Shown here: in pieces, positions 10,396 to 19,828 of the stretch
How positions within the stretch are numbered: the first letter of the stretch is position 1
How the letters are laid out: each line of letters begins with the position of its first letter
The notes under the pieces: generated by a model
What the model saw: the letters and a program-made list of their open reading frames with translations, nothing else
Told to the model about the DNA's origin: nothing
Database searches by the model: none
Assembly (NCBI RefSeq): GCF_003258705.1
Contig: NZ_CP029480.1
Coordinates: 4,898,001 to 4,962,000, forward strand
From: Arcticibacterium luteifluviistationis
GTDB lineage: Bacteria; Bacteroidota; Bacteroidia; Cytophagales; Spirosomataceae
Length of the DNA: 64,000 nucleotides
Direction of reading: 5' to 3'
Translations under genes and position numbers: made by a program

Positions 10396-10989
10396 ATGAG
10401 AAAACTACTACCTCTACTTTTCATTCTGACTTCTTTAATTTCTTACTCTCAAGACTTACTAACAACAAAAGATGGAATCGATATTGAGTCAAAAATCCTA
10501 GAAGTATTATTACACGATGTGAAATACAAAAAATTCAATAATCTAAATGGTCCGACATTTACAATTCCAAAATCTGACATTTTAATAATTAGGTATGAAA
10601 ATGGCACAAAAGACATTTTCGTTTCTCCAACTGTTTTAGTAGAACCAATAATAACCCAAACTTCTTCTGAATTGTACCAAATGGGAATTACCGATGCTTA
10701 TAGTAACTATAGAGCTGGGAGTAGTGGAAGGGGTGGAACCTTTTTTGTAACTTTACTATCTCCAATAGTCGGGTTAATTCCAGCAATTGCATGTTCCTCT
10801 AACTCACCACGAGACAGCAATCTTAACTTCCCTAATGATGAATTAAAAAAGAATCCATCTTATTATTCTGGTTATAAACATAAAGCAACTAGAATAAAGA
10901 AAGGTCAAATTTGGAAGAATTGGGGAATTGCCTTGGGTATAAATCTCGTAGCCACTGTCGTACTTGTATCTAGCCAAAGCCAATACTAA
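10396..10989 (+). CDS. Exported protein of unknown function
   Basis: A 197-residue protein with a Sec signal peptide ending near residue 19 (SLISYSQ). After it comes a small beta-rich part (DLLTTKDGIDIESKILEV) that resembles a domain seen in many Bacteroidota exported proteins. Two hydrophobic stretches follow, around TFFVTLLSPIVGLIPAIAC and at the C-terminus (GIALGINLVATVVLV), suggesting membrane attachment. It stands alone between the sugar locus and a region of broken genes. I recognise no catalytic motif. Confidence 0.65.
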   Translation: MRKLLPLLFILTSLISYSQDLLTTKDGIDIESKILEVLLHDVKYKKFNNLNGPTFTIPKSDILIIRYENGTKDIFVSPTVLVEPIITQTSSELYQMGITDAYSNYRAGSSGRGGTFFVTLLSPIVGLIPAIACSSNSPRDSNLNFPNDELKKNPSYYSGYKHKATRIKKGQIWKNWGIALGINLVATVVLVSSQSQY

Positions 10990-11035
10990 AATTATTTATA
11001 ATTCTATTTCGAGCAATTTTAAGCTAAACAAAAAA

Positions 11036-11073
11036 AATGAATATTGAAGGGTTTCTGCCCTTCGATATTCATT
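11036..11073. terminator. Strong terminator-like hairpin
   Basis: A 16-bp stem (one G-T pair) with a 6-base loop, bounded by a run of seven A on the left and A-rich sequence on the right. On the minus strand the A run would be a T tract, so it could stop transcription both ways. It closes the preceding hypothetical gene. The reading frame that begins inside it is not a gene. Confidence 0.7.
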
Positions 11074-11398
11074 CAAAATATTTCTCATCTTGTCGTTTTT
11101 CGCCTTCAAAGAAAGCCAAAAGAAAACACTTAATTGATGGAGAAGAAATCCTTTTCCGAAATTCACCAATTCTTCGTACTCTCTTCTTAATTCATTTTAG
11201 AATTTCCCCTTTGCGTTTATGAAGTACTTGCCAGATTTCCTTTGCATTTTAAATGCACCTGATTTAATTTATAATACCATGTCACCTTCCGTCAAAGTAT
11301 CTCCATTTTCATCAAAAAATCAGGCTTTCTAATTATAGCTTAATTCTTTTCTTTATTAGCTAGTCCATCTACTCATTTTACTAACGTATATATTGATA
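11074..11398. other. Intergenic stretch without a recognisable gene
   Basis: AT-rich sequence with stop codons in all frames except a meaningless 61-codon frame. It contains a short perfect inverted repeat around 11243-11257 (TGCATTT, one base, AAATGCA). No homology to a known element is apparent. Confidence 0.5.
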
Positions 11399-11457
11399 TC
11401 ACCCAAAGGGTGACATAAAACGCTCCTTTTCACCCTAAAACACCCCCTTTAGGGTGA
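11399..11457. promoter_or_regulatory. Paired inverted repeats, candidate operator of the LytTR pseudogene
   Basis: Two inverted repeats share the half-site TCACCC: 11399-11413 (TCACCC, AAA, GGGTGA) and 11430-11457 (TCACCCTAAA, 8 bases, TTTAGGGTGA). They lie 55-113 bases ahead of a decayed LytTR gene. Repeated half-sites of this sort are usual for transcription factor binding; the bound protein is unknown. Confidence 0.5.
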
Positions 11458-11511
11458 TTGACAAGTACCTGATTACTAACTACCTTTAATACATCAAAAA
11501 ACACTATAACC

Positions 11512-11814
11512 ATGAAAACAACAGAAAAGACCTAACATAAAACTTTATCCCGATTTAATACTAAAGAAATTTCACGCCTTAGGGCCAATTATACCTACCT
11601 CATAAAAAAGGACGGCACTAGAATCTTGTCCGCCTATAGTTTAAATGTTTGCCAAGACCTCTTTGAAACGCAGGACTTCATTAGGGTGGATAGGTCTAAT
11701 TTGGTGCATCGGTCATCTATAAAATCTGTAAACTAATCAGACCAAAAATCAAGCGTCCTTTTAAAGGATAACACCAAAATTACTATACCACGAAGAAAAG
11801 CACATTCACTATGA
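11512..11814 (+). pseudogene. LytTR DNA-binding regulator, broken by two in-frame stops
   Basis: Reading from the ATG gives a 100-codon LytTR domain interrupted by TAA at codon 8 and again at codon 75. Family features are clear: ISRLRANYTYLIKKDGTRIL, FIRVDRSNLVHRSSIKSV and, after the second stop, LLKDNTKITIPRRKA. These match the intact solo LytTR protein at 24211-24540 in layout (NYTLVHFIDGRKLL, FFRTNRSTVINLDYL, IYLSRRREA). No single alternative start restores the whole protein. Its last codons run into a LamG fragment in another frame, as if a deletion joined two genes. Confidence 0.75.
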
Positions 11815-13232
11815 TGGTACTAATAACCCCTCCTATACACGCAATATTTCTCTTAACGATGATAAATGGCATCATATAGCTCTAGTTAGAAGTGGTAGCA
11901 TACTATACCTTTTTATTGATGGTGTTATTGACAACGCCACCAATAACACCACTAATAACTCTCATCTATACATTGGTCAGCGTGGAGGAGGTGTTAATAA
12001 TTTTAAAGGCAAAATTGAGAATGTTCGGCTTTGGGAAACTGTATTGAGCAATGACGAAATCAAAAATGATATGCACGCCGAAATCCCTAACCTCGCCAAC
12101 CTTCAGGCCACATATAATTTCAATGAGAGCGTTCCTTATGGTAATAATTCTGCCATCACCCAGGTAACCGATTTGAATACAAGTTACCATGGAACACTCC
12201 ATAATTTTGCAAAAACAGGCAGTTCATCCAACTTTACTGAGGGGGGCTACGGTGTATGTAAATAAGAATGCTAGCGGTGCAGAAAACGGAAGCAGCTGGA
12301 CAGATGCCTATACAGACCTACAGGATGCCTTGTCCAAAGGTAAATATGTTACCGCTTGGGTGGCAGCAGGCACCTATAAACCTACTTCTGGAACAGACCG
12401 AAACATTTCCTTTCAAATACCAGACAACGTAAAGGTATACGGAGGCTTTATCGGAAATGAAGCAAATAATTATGAACTGTATATTTTCTAATAATAGTGC
12501 AAATAGCAATGGAGGAGCCATTAGCATGTCTAGTATTGGAGGAAATTTGAGTGCACAGATTACCAACTGTGTATTTAATGCTAACGGTATAGAGCATTTA
12601 AGATATGATGACGGTAATGCTAATACACAACCGCATTTCATGAATTGCACCTTTTATGGAGCTCTACTTCAAGAGTAATAAAAACAATCTTTAACAGCGG
12701 GAAAACTCCCGTTGATTTCACCAACTGTATATTTTGGGGTAATGGTGGCAGTATAGTTTTGGACACATCTCATGTAAATATTACCTATAGCATTGTGGAG
12801 GAGGCGGCTTTTACACAAGGGCCTAATAGTGGTAAAAATAATATAAACACAGACCCACTTTTCAAGAATGCTTCTGCCGGAGATTTAAGTCTAAAACCAT
12901 TCTCACCAGCTGTAGATGCAGGAACCACAGCTTTAGACATCTTAGGAGAACCTAGAATTTTTGGCTTCATAAAGGCAGACATGGGAGCCTATGAGTATCA
13001 GGGGCTTTATAAAAATTCAGCTTTTGATTTAGGCACTGTGAGCCTTGATAATGAAGGAATAGGCTCTTCTTCTGAATACTACGGAACTCCTATAGTAGCT
13101 TCTGATAAGATTCTAAAGCCCGGTGTAAAAACTTTGTATAAAGCTCCCAATGCCATTGAATTAAACCCTGGTTTTAAAGCTGAAGCTGTACAGGCTTTTG
13201 AAGCAGAAATAGGCGTGGAGACTTGTCCTTAA
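11807..13232 (+). pseudogene. LamG / beta-helix / 3-coathanger surface protein, frameshifted and internally deleted
   Basis: Pieces in three frames add up to one surface protein. A LamG domain (DDKWHHIALVRSGSILYLFI, KIENVRLWETVLS) has no start and ends at 12265. The frame then shifts at a six-G run (12241-12246) into a beta-helix start (VYVNKNASGAENGSSW, VAAGTYKPTSGTD). Around 12460 the frame changes again and the sequence jumps to late beta-helix repeats (NCIFSNNSANSNGGAIS), and a third shift lies near 12660. The last piece (to 13232) ends with a 3-coathanger domain (SDKILKPGVKTLYKA, LNPGFKAEA). The intact relatives are at 24563-27109 and 32802-37307. Confidence 0.75.
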
Positions 13233-13315
13233 ATTTCCATGCTTTTCTTAAGAGACTTTAGTCAAACTTCTTCTTGTCCACTTTTTGCCTACGCTAAACT
13301 CGGCTTTTAGACTGC

Positions 13316-13846
13316 ATGAGTCATTGCGTTGTAGCCATTTCCACAAACACTTATCACAAATTAATCTTAGAATCTGACACTGATGTAAGCTCCCCCACCA
13401 CAGTGGTGTTTAAAGGTAAACGCTTTGTTTTACTTAAACCAGGGTTTAATGGAGCAGTTTTCTTGGCTATTTTAGAAAACTGGCTGCTAAAATTTCTTTT
13501 ATTTTCCAGCAAAATGAAACCTCTGCTATACCGCCTAAAGAATATCAAAAAAGCAATACCAATAATGAGGTATATAGATCGAGGTCTATAGTGAAATGAT
13601 AAAAAAGAATGGACCCATCACCATTAATTTCAATAAAGCCCATGGAGCCAAATTTGGAAATCGAATTAATAGATGGGTATGCCAATTTGAGCAATGATTA
13701 CGCTTCCGAAAAAGTATTTGAAGTGAGTAAAAATACGGCTAGTATCTTCTACGAATCAGCTTGAAGTTGGAACTTATTATTTGAAAATAAAAGGCGAACT
13801 GCTAAGTTATACGGACAAAATAGTGGCATTAAACACTTCTAAATAA
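13316..13846 (+). pseudogene. Remnants of another surface protein with a sorting domain
   Basis: The first scrap (from 13316) reads TVVFKGKRFVLLKPGFNGAV, a degenerate 3-coathanger-like segment. Further on, from 13642, comes MEPNLEIELIDGYANLSND and EKVFEVSKNTASI, then a stop. A shifted frame continues with LEVGTYYLKIKGELLSYTDK and ends IVALNTSK at 13846. The second part looks like a type IX secretion C-terminal sorting domain (beta-rich, GxYxLKI, K-I-V-x-L end) with one frameshift near 13750. No start codon or export signal is present, so it is not expected to be expressed. Confidence 0.55.
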
Positions 13847-14067
13847 ACTTTGTAGCCATATTTTGATTAAATATATAGCGACTATCTTTTTTCATACTCC
13901 ACCATTAGATTCAATTGTTAAAGCGTTTAAATTTAACATTTTTCGGACAAAATTCAGGTTAAAAATTTATTATCAAATCTCAATTAAATTTTATTGATTG
14001 AGCTCAAAAAATCACCAAAACTTAACACTTCTCATATACCAAATTAACATCAAGGTTAAAGTAGAAA

Positions 14068-14084
14068 ATCACCTTTGCAGAGAA
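14068..14084 (+). promoter_or_regulatory. Possible -7 promoter element of the SusC gene
   Basis: The bases CACCTTTG about 45 bases ahead of the susC-like start resemble the Bacteroidota -7 element TAnnTTTG, with one mismatch. No clear -33 TTG element at the right spacing was found, so this is weak. Confidence 0.25.
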
Positions 14085-14120
14085 TTTCAAAATCATTCTT
14101 AACACCTTAATGTTTTCACT

Positions 14121-17100
14121 ATGAGAAGAAAATCTCTACTTAAAACTTTATTTGGCAAAGCTTTGATGCCAATCATCGGTTTATTCTGTGTCTGCTTTGC
14201 AGCCTCTGCACAGTTAAACGTAAGCGGCGTGGTAAAAGATGCCACCGGCGAAACCCTACCAGGCGTAAGTGTCATTATTAAAGGCTCGCTTAGCGGAACC
14301 ACTACAGACATAGAAGGGAATTATAAAATCAATGCTCCTTCTTCTAAATCTGTTCTAGTATTTTCATCCATCGGTTTTACACCATCAGAAATTGAGGTTG
14401 GAAACCAATCTATTATTAATGTAAATCTGGCGGCAGATAACAAAACCTTAAACGAGGTGGTGGTTACTGCTTTGGGTATAAAAAAAGACGCTAGAAGAAT
14501 TGGTGTGGCTATTCAAACGGTTGACGGAGCCTCTACCGTTAAAGCTCGTGAGCCAAACGCCATAAATGCATTAGTAGGTAAAGTAGCTGGTTTGACCATT
14601 GGTGCTCAGCCAGAACTTCTTAGAAAACCAAACATCTCCTTAAGAGGAAACTCAGACGTACTTTTTGTGGTAGATGGTGTACCTGTAAACTCTGATACAT
14701 GGAATGTTAACCCAGACGATATTGAAACGTACTCTGTATTAAAGGGTGCTTCTGCCGCTGCACTTTATGGTTTTAGAGGTAAAAACGGAGCCATTTTAAT
14801 AACTACAAAACGTGGTTCGTCAGACAAAAGAGGTTTCCAAGTAGACTTCAACAGCTCTACCATGATAGACAAAGGCTTTATAGCCATTCCTAAGGTTCAA
14901 GACGAATATGGACCTGGAGACCACGGAAATTACTCTTTTGTAGATGGTAAAGGTGGCGGACTTAACGATGCCGATTATGATGGTGGATGGGGACCAAAAT
15001 TTGATGGTCAGCCTATTTCACAGTACGACTCCCCTATTGACCCCATCACTGGCGACAGAATTCCAACACCGTACATCGCTCGTGGAAAAGACAATTTGAC
15101 TCGATTTTTAGAAGCAGGAGTTTTAAGTACAAACAACCTTTCTGTTTCTTCAAGTGGCGAAAAGCATAACATTCGTTTGTCAGGTTCTAATACCTATCAA
15201 AAAGGCTTAGTGCCAAACACGAAATTGGACATTGTCAATTTCAACATGACTACCGATTACAAGTTTTCTGACAAACTGAAATTTTCTTCTGGCATACAGT
15301 TTAACCGTCAAAACAGTCCAAACTTTCCTGACATCAATTATGGTCCTAACTCTATCATCTATAACATGATTTTTTGGGGAGCTGCAGACTGGAATGTTGA
15401 TGACATGAGAGACTACTGGCAAGAAGGAAAAGAGGGAATTCAGCAGATTTATGCTGAATACACTCGTTACAATAACCCTTACTTTATGAGTTATGAGTGG
15501 CTAAGAAGTCATCATAAAACCGACATCATGGGGCAAGCTTCTATGACCTATGATATCGCACCAAATTTAGATGTGATGCTACGTACACAAGTTACCACTT
15601 GGGACTTATTACGTACAGAAAAAATGCCTTACTCAGCAGGTGCTTATGGTCGTGACGAAAGACGTGGTGATTATAGAGAAGACAGAAGAAACCTTTTTGA
15701 GAATAATACCGATCTTCTTATCAGATTTGATAAAGACATTGTTAATGATTTAAATGCCAAAATTTGGGTGGGAGGAAACGTTAGAACCTTCTCTTATAGC
15801 TCTGATTATGCTTCTACCGATTACCTAAATGTACCGGGTCTATATAATTTCAATAACTCTTTTAACCCAGTTAGAGCGTTTAACTTTAACTCGGCCATGC
15901 GTGTAAATTCTGGATACTACTCGGCTGACTTTTCATTGAAAAATTACTTGACATTATCTACCACAGGTCGTGTAGATCAGCTTTCTACGCTTCCAGAAGG
16001 AAACAACACCTTCTTCTACCCTTCTGTGGCCTTAGCCACTTCTTTGACAGATTATCTGCCTTTGCCTAGTTTCATCAGCTACGCAAAACTGAGAGGTTCT
16101 TATGCTAATGTGAAAGATGGTTTGACCAAGTCTTCTATAGGAGCTATTCCTTCTGTAGGCGATAACAATCCATTAGGGTATGGAGACCAATATTACTCAC
16201 CTTATGATGGACCAACCTATCAAAACTCTGCTGTTTACTCTATTTTGACCACGTATAATAATCAGCCATCGGCCGCATTTACCAACTCTCTAAATAATCC
16301 AGAGCTTCAGCCTAGTTCTACTTCCCAAATAGAGATTGGTTTAGACTTAAAATTCTTGAGTAACAGGTTAGCTTTTGACGCCACCTACTATATATCCAAT
16401 GAAGGACCAAAAATATTTAACCTTCCGGTATCTAGTACTTCTGGTTACTCTACGGCATTGGTTAACGGTATCAAAACCCAGAAAAAAGGTCTAGAATTTG
16501 CATTGACAGGTACACCTATCAAAAACCTAAATGGTTTGACTTGGGACATATTGGCCAACTGGTCTACTTACACAGAGACTTTAACAGAGATTTACCCAGA
16601 AGTAGAAAGCTTAAATACCTTCTTAAAAGTAGGCGACAGAATGGACAAATTCTATGGTAGTGCTTTTGTTCGCACACCAGACGGAGAAATCATTAATGAC
16701 GCTAGTGGAAGACCTATTTATGCTCCAGTGGCACAATACTTAGGAAATACGAACCCTGACTTTGTTTTTGGTATCAATAACAGATTCAACTATAAAAACA
16801 TCAGTTTAAGCTTCCAGTTTGATGGAAGGATTGGTGGCGTAATTACGAACTACGTTCAAAAACAGACTTTCCGTGGTGGTCGTCATATTGCTACAGTGGA
16901 GGGCGAAATGGGCGAAGCTCGTTACCAAGATTATTTAGGTGTAAAATCCTATATAGGAGAAGGTGTACAAGTAGCAAATGGTGCTGAAATAAACTTTGAT
17001 GCTGACGGAAAAGTAACCAATTACGCAGAGTTAAGCTACACACCAAATACAACAGAGCAGTACCTTCAAGACTGGATTAGCCGCTATTATAACTCAGACG

Positions 17101-17342
17101 AAGGAAACTTGATGAGTCGTTCTTTTGGAATGCTTCGTGAGGCGGTTATAGGCTATACTATGCCACAAGAATGGTTTGGTAAAACCATCCAAAATGTAAG
17201 TGTTTCATTGGTAGGCAGAAACCTACTTTACTTTGCCGAAAAGAAAGACATTGACCTAAACCAATACATAGGTGGTGGCTCTTCCGATGTTCAGACACCA
17301 TCTACTAGAAGATATGGTGTAAATGTAAACTTCACTTTCTAA
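14121..17342 (+). CDS. SusC/RagA-type TonB-dependent outer-membrane transporter
   Basis: A 1073-residue transporter. A signal peptide ends near residue 31 (CFAASAQ). Then come a carboxypeptidase-regulatory-like domain (VSGVVKDATGETLPGVSVII, about 33-115), a plug domain (VDGVPVNSDTW, LKGASAAALYGFRGKNGAIL, ITTKRG) and a beta-barrel ending in an aromatic residue (VNVNFTF). SusC proteins import oligosaccharides or peptides across the outer membrane with TonB energy and a SusD lid. The SusD partner follows directly. No glycoside hydrolase or peptidase is adjacent, so the substrate is unknown. Confidence 0.96.
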   Translation: MRRKSLLKTLFGKALMPIIGLFCVCFAASAQLNVSGVVKDATGETLPGVSVIIKGSLSGTTTDIEGNYKINAPSSKSVLVFSSIGFTPSEIEVGNQSIINVNLAADNKTLNEVVVTALGIKKDARRIGVAIQTVDGASTVKAREPNAINALVGKVAGLTIGAQPELLRKPNISLRGNSDVLFVVDGVPVNSDTWNVNPDDIETYSVLKGASAAALYGFRGKNGAILITTKRGSSDKRGFQVDFNSSTMIDKGFIAIPKVQDEYGPGDHGNYSFVDGKGGGLNDADYDGGWGPKFDGQPISQYDSPIDPITGDRIPTPYIARGKDNLTRFLEAGVLSTNNLSVSSSGEKHNIRLSGSNTYQKGLVPNTKLDIVNFNMTTDYKFSDKLKFSSGIQFNRQNSPNFPDINYGPNSIIYNMIFWGAADWNVDDMRDYWQEGKEGIQQIYAEYTRYNNPYFMSYEWLRSHHKTDIMGQASMTYDIAPNLDVMLRTQVTTWDLLRTEKMPYSAGAYGRDERRGDYREDRRNLFENNTDLLIRFDKDIVNDLNAKIWVGGNVRTFSYSSDYASTDYLNVPGLYNFNNSFNPVRAFNFNSAMRVNSGYYSADFSLKNYLTLSTTGRVDQLSTLPEGNNTFFYPSVALATSLTDYLPLPSFISYAKLRGSYANVKDGLTKSSIGAIPSVGDNNPLGYGDQYYSPYDGPTYQNSAVYSILTTYNNQPSAAFTNSLNNPELQPSSTSQIEIGLDLKFLSNRLAFDATYYISNEGPKIFNLPVSSTSGYSTALVNGIKTQKKGLEFALTGTPIKNLNGLTWDILANWSTYTETLTEIYPEVESLNTFLKVGDRMDKFYGSAFVRTPDGEIINDASGRPIYAPVAQYLGNTNPDFVFGINNRFNYKNISLSFQFDGRIGGVITNYVQKQTFRGGRHIATVEGEMGEARYQDYLGVKSYIGEGVQVANGAEINFDADGKVTNYAELSYTPNTTEQYLQDWISRYYNSDEGNLMSRSFGMLREAVIGYTMPQEWFGKTIQNVSVSLVGRNLLYFAEKKDIDLNQYIGGGSSDVQTPSTRRYGVNVNFTF

Positions 17343-17369
17343 TTGATTGATTTTAAAAGATATACAATA

Positions 17370-18956
17370 ATGAAATTTATACAATTAAGCATTCTATTCC
17401 TGAGCTTCTTCATGCTCACTGGCTGCGAAAAAGATTTTTCAGAGCTAGAAAAAGACCCAAACCGTCCGTTAAATGTACCTGCGGCACTTGTGCTTAAAGA
17501 AGTACAATATCAAATGTATAATGCCACGGGCCGCCCTTTTAGTGCAGAGATGCGTTGGAACCAGTTTTACTGCTCTAACTATAACTATTATGCTACCAAT
17601 GAGTACACTTGGACCGAAATGCCAAACCATTTTTATACGCTTAAAAACGTAACTAAAATGGAAGAAGAAGCTCTGAATGCAGGAGCCGCTGCGGTCAATC
17701 CTTATTCGGCTGTAGCTAAATTCTCAAAGGCTTTTTTCTATGACCAAATGACTAAGCGTGTTGGAGACTTACCACTTACAGGTGCACTTCAAGGCGGAGA
17801 AAACTTTGAGCCTATGTATGATTCTCAAAAGGAGATTTATAAGCAAATACTAACATGGCTAGACGAAGCAAACACCGAAATGGCTACACTTATAGCTCAA
17901 GGAGAAGGTGAGTTAACAGGTGACATCTATTTTGACGGAGACTTAAGACAATGGCAAAAAGTGGTGAACGCTTTTCAATTAAGAGTTTTAACCACGCTAA
18001 GCAAAAAAGAAGCTGATACAGACTTAAATATCAAAGCTAGATTTGCCGAAATCATTTCTAATCCTAGCAAATATCCTTTGTTAAATGGCATGGATGATAA
18101 TCTTCAGTTTATCAGCAATCAGTTTAATAAATACCCTTCAAACCCTGACAACTTTGGTTTTGATGCTACACGTCAAAATATGTCTGCTGCCTATGTAGAA
18201 AGACTTAAAGAGAGAAATGACCCTCGCCTTTTTGTCACCACCGAGCCTGCAGGTTCTGAAATTGCTTCTGGAAAACAGCCAAACGATTTCTCTGCCTACT
18301 TAGGAGCTAGCTCTGGCGAAGACCTAGCAGATATGTCTTTTAAAGCAGGTATTAGCAATGAAGGTTTTGCTCCTGGTTCTTACTCTTTTCAAAACAGAAA
18401 CAGATATTATGCCGATTATGAAGGCGAACCTACTTTTATAGTGGGCTACCCAGAAATGTGTTTTAATATAGCTGAAGGCATTCATAGAGGTTGGGGAAAT
18501 ACTGGTTCAGCAGATGCTTGGTATAAAAACGGTGTAGAAGCCTCTTTCCAATTTTATGGCATCAGTTCTGGTACAAACACCTTTACATACTCACAGACCG
18601 GGGGGAGAAACGCCTCAGACTTAGGTAACTTCGAATACGATTTTGAACTTCAAGATTACTTGGCTCAGCCAAACGTAAAATACACTGCCGACGCCAATGG
18701 TTTGGAACAAATCATTACCCAGAAGTACTTGTCTTTTTTCATGAACTCTGGTATGGAAGGCTATTTCAACTGGCGTAGAACAGGTTTCCCTGAGTTCTAC
18801 ACAGGTGTAGGAACAGGAAACTCTGGAAGAATAGCCGTAAGATGGCAGTATCCTTATTCTGAAAGAACTACAAATACATCAAACTACAAAACGGCTATCG
18901 ATAGTCAGTTTTCTGGAAAAGATGATATCAACGAAGAAATTTGGTTAAATAAATAA
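17370..18956 (+). CDS. SusD/RagB-family nutrient-binding outer-membrane lipoprotein
   Basis: A 528-residue lipoprotein that would cap the SusC transporter encoded 27 bases upstream. The ATG at 17370 is chosen because it opens a lipoprotein signal with lipobox LTGC; an in-frame TTG at 17343 would put nine extra residues before the signal. The sequence belongs to the SusD-like_2 branch (KDPNRPLNVPAALVLK at the start, helical TPR-like repeats, a C-terminal MNSGMEGYFNWRRTGFPEFY segment). A strong terminator follows, so the unit is a two-gene operon. Confidence 0.93.
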   Translation: MKFIQLSILFLSFFMLTGCEKDFSELEKDPNRPLNVPAALVLKEVQYQMYNATGRPFSAEMRWNQFYCSNYNYYATNEYTWTEMPNHFYTLKNVTKMEEEALNAGAAAVNPYSAVAKFSKAFFYDQMTKRVGDLPLTGALQGGENFEPMYDSQKEIYKQILTWLDEANTEMATLIAQGEGELTGDIYFDGDLRQWQKVVNAFQLRVLTTLSKKEADTDLNIKARFAEIISNPSKYPLLNGMDDNLQFISNQFNKYPSNPDNFGFDATRQNMSAAYVERLKERNDPRLFVTTEPAGSEIASGKQPNDFSAYLGASSGEDLADMSFKAGISNEGFAPGSYSFQNRNRYYADYEGEPTFIVGYPEMCFNIAEGIHRGWGNTGSADAWYKNGVEASFQFYGISSGTNTFTYSQTGGRNASDLGNFEYDFELQDYLAQPNVKYTADANGLEQIITQKYLSFFMNSGMEGYFNWRRTGFPEFYTGVGTGNSGRIAVRWQYPYSERTTNTSNYKTAIDSQFSGKDDINEEIWLNK

Positions 18957-18982
18957 GACATTTCATAAAATGGTGGTTTAGT

Positions 18983-19014
18983 AAAAACCTGTTCCAACTG
19001 GGGCAGGTTTTTCT
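18983..19014 (+). terminator. Rho-independent terminator of the SusCD operon
   Basis: A 13-bp stem (AAAAACCTGTTCC with GGGGCAGGTTTTT, one G-T pair), loop AACT and a T run. Confidence 0.88.
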
Positions 19015-19287
19015 TTACAAAAAACATTTACCCAATCACGTACGGCTATCTAATTCCGCTTTAGAAATTAATTCCACTTAACTCACCAATTAGAAGCTGC
19101 TTTACATTCCATAATAAGGCCTATACTCAAAAGAATTTCCTAAGGCCGCCAAAGAACAATCCAATTTCAATTACCTTAAGCCACCGAAATTGACAACAAA
19201 ACAATATTAAGACTTCAAAGGAGACCATATTATTATTCAAAGTCAAAATCAGAAAATAGCTAAAACCATTTTGAAATGAGCAAGTAT
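19015..19287. other. Intergenic stretch, nothing recognised
   Basis: About 270 bases between convergent units, AT-rich, with no reading frame that resembles a protein and no clear hairpin. Confidence 0.5.
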
Positions 19288-19824
19288 CTACCAAAGCCTA
19301 TCTCTTTCAAAATCCCAACCTACACTTCTAGTTTCTTTAACAGTTCCATTATCATTAAACGTATAATTCGTCTGCTCAAAAAACTGGAAAAAGATGTCAA
19401 TGATAAGCTCACTCTCGTAAGAAAACTCCTTTTCTGTTCCAGCTATTAAGAATTTAGAAAATTTATATTTTTGATATATTTTTGGTTCCAGTCCTCCGTT
19501 TGTAAATATTATTTCACCATTAAAGTGAACGTTTCCCAAAAGTTTGCTTTCAATCAAATGGGGCAGTGAATGCAATCCTTTCTCTTCCAAAATTTTTATG
19601 GTTAGGCTTCCTTTTTGGTTTCTTCCGGATTGACCTGCCGCCAGCCTGTTAAACGCCACAGAAGCCTCAGTAAGCTCGATATAGCCACTTAAATCTAACC
19701 CCGGACCGCTATTATTGATGGCGTCTTTGGCACTAAAAATAGGTTCGTTTACTTTGAGATAAATCCTTTGTGCATTCGCACTTAAGAAACCAAAAAAAGC
19801 ACATAGCGTGAATAATATTCTCAT
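19288..19824 (-). CDS. Exported Hcp-like protein
   Basis: A 178-residue protein with a Sec signal peptide ending FLSANAQ. The mature part has the order of features seen in the Hcp (type VI tube) family: an opening IYLKVNEP strand, a GYIELTEASVAFNR strand, a KGSLTIKILEEKGLHSLPHL region where Hcp has its kinase-like 'K..D..SP.L' turn, a central NVHFNGEIIF strand, and the closing SVGWDFERDR that recalls Hcp's GWD end. Cytoplasmic Hcp has no signal peptide, so this is probably an exported relative, not a working T6SS tube. It lies 4 bases after the collagen-like gene on the same strand. The assignment is by eye. Confidence 0.55.
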   Translation of the reverse strand: MRILFTLCAFFGFLSANAQRIYLKVNEPIFSAKDAINNSGPGLDLSGYIELTEASVAFNRLAAGQSGRNQKGSLTIKILEEKGLHSLPHLIESKLLGNVHFNGEIIFTNGGLEPKIYQKYKFSKFLIAGTEKEFSYESELIIDIFFQFFEQTNYTFNDNGTVKETRSVGWDFERDRLW

Positions 19825-19828
19825 AGCC

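Noticed and set aside
11037-11222. A 61-codon plus-strand frame after the hypothetical protein
   Set aside because: It starts inside a perfect hairpin, has no export signal or domain and a composition unlike the neighbours. It is treated as non-coding.
11512-13846. An insertion sequence or prophage as the cause of the broken-gene region
   Set aside because: No transposase, integrase, terminal inverted repeats or att-like repeats were found. Gene decay explains it better.
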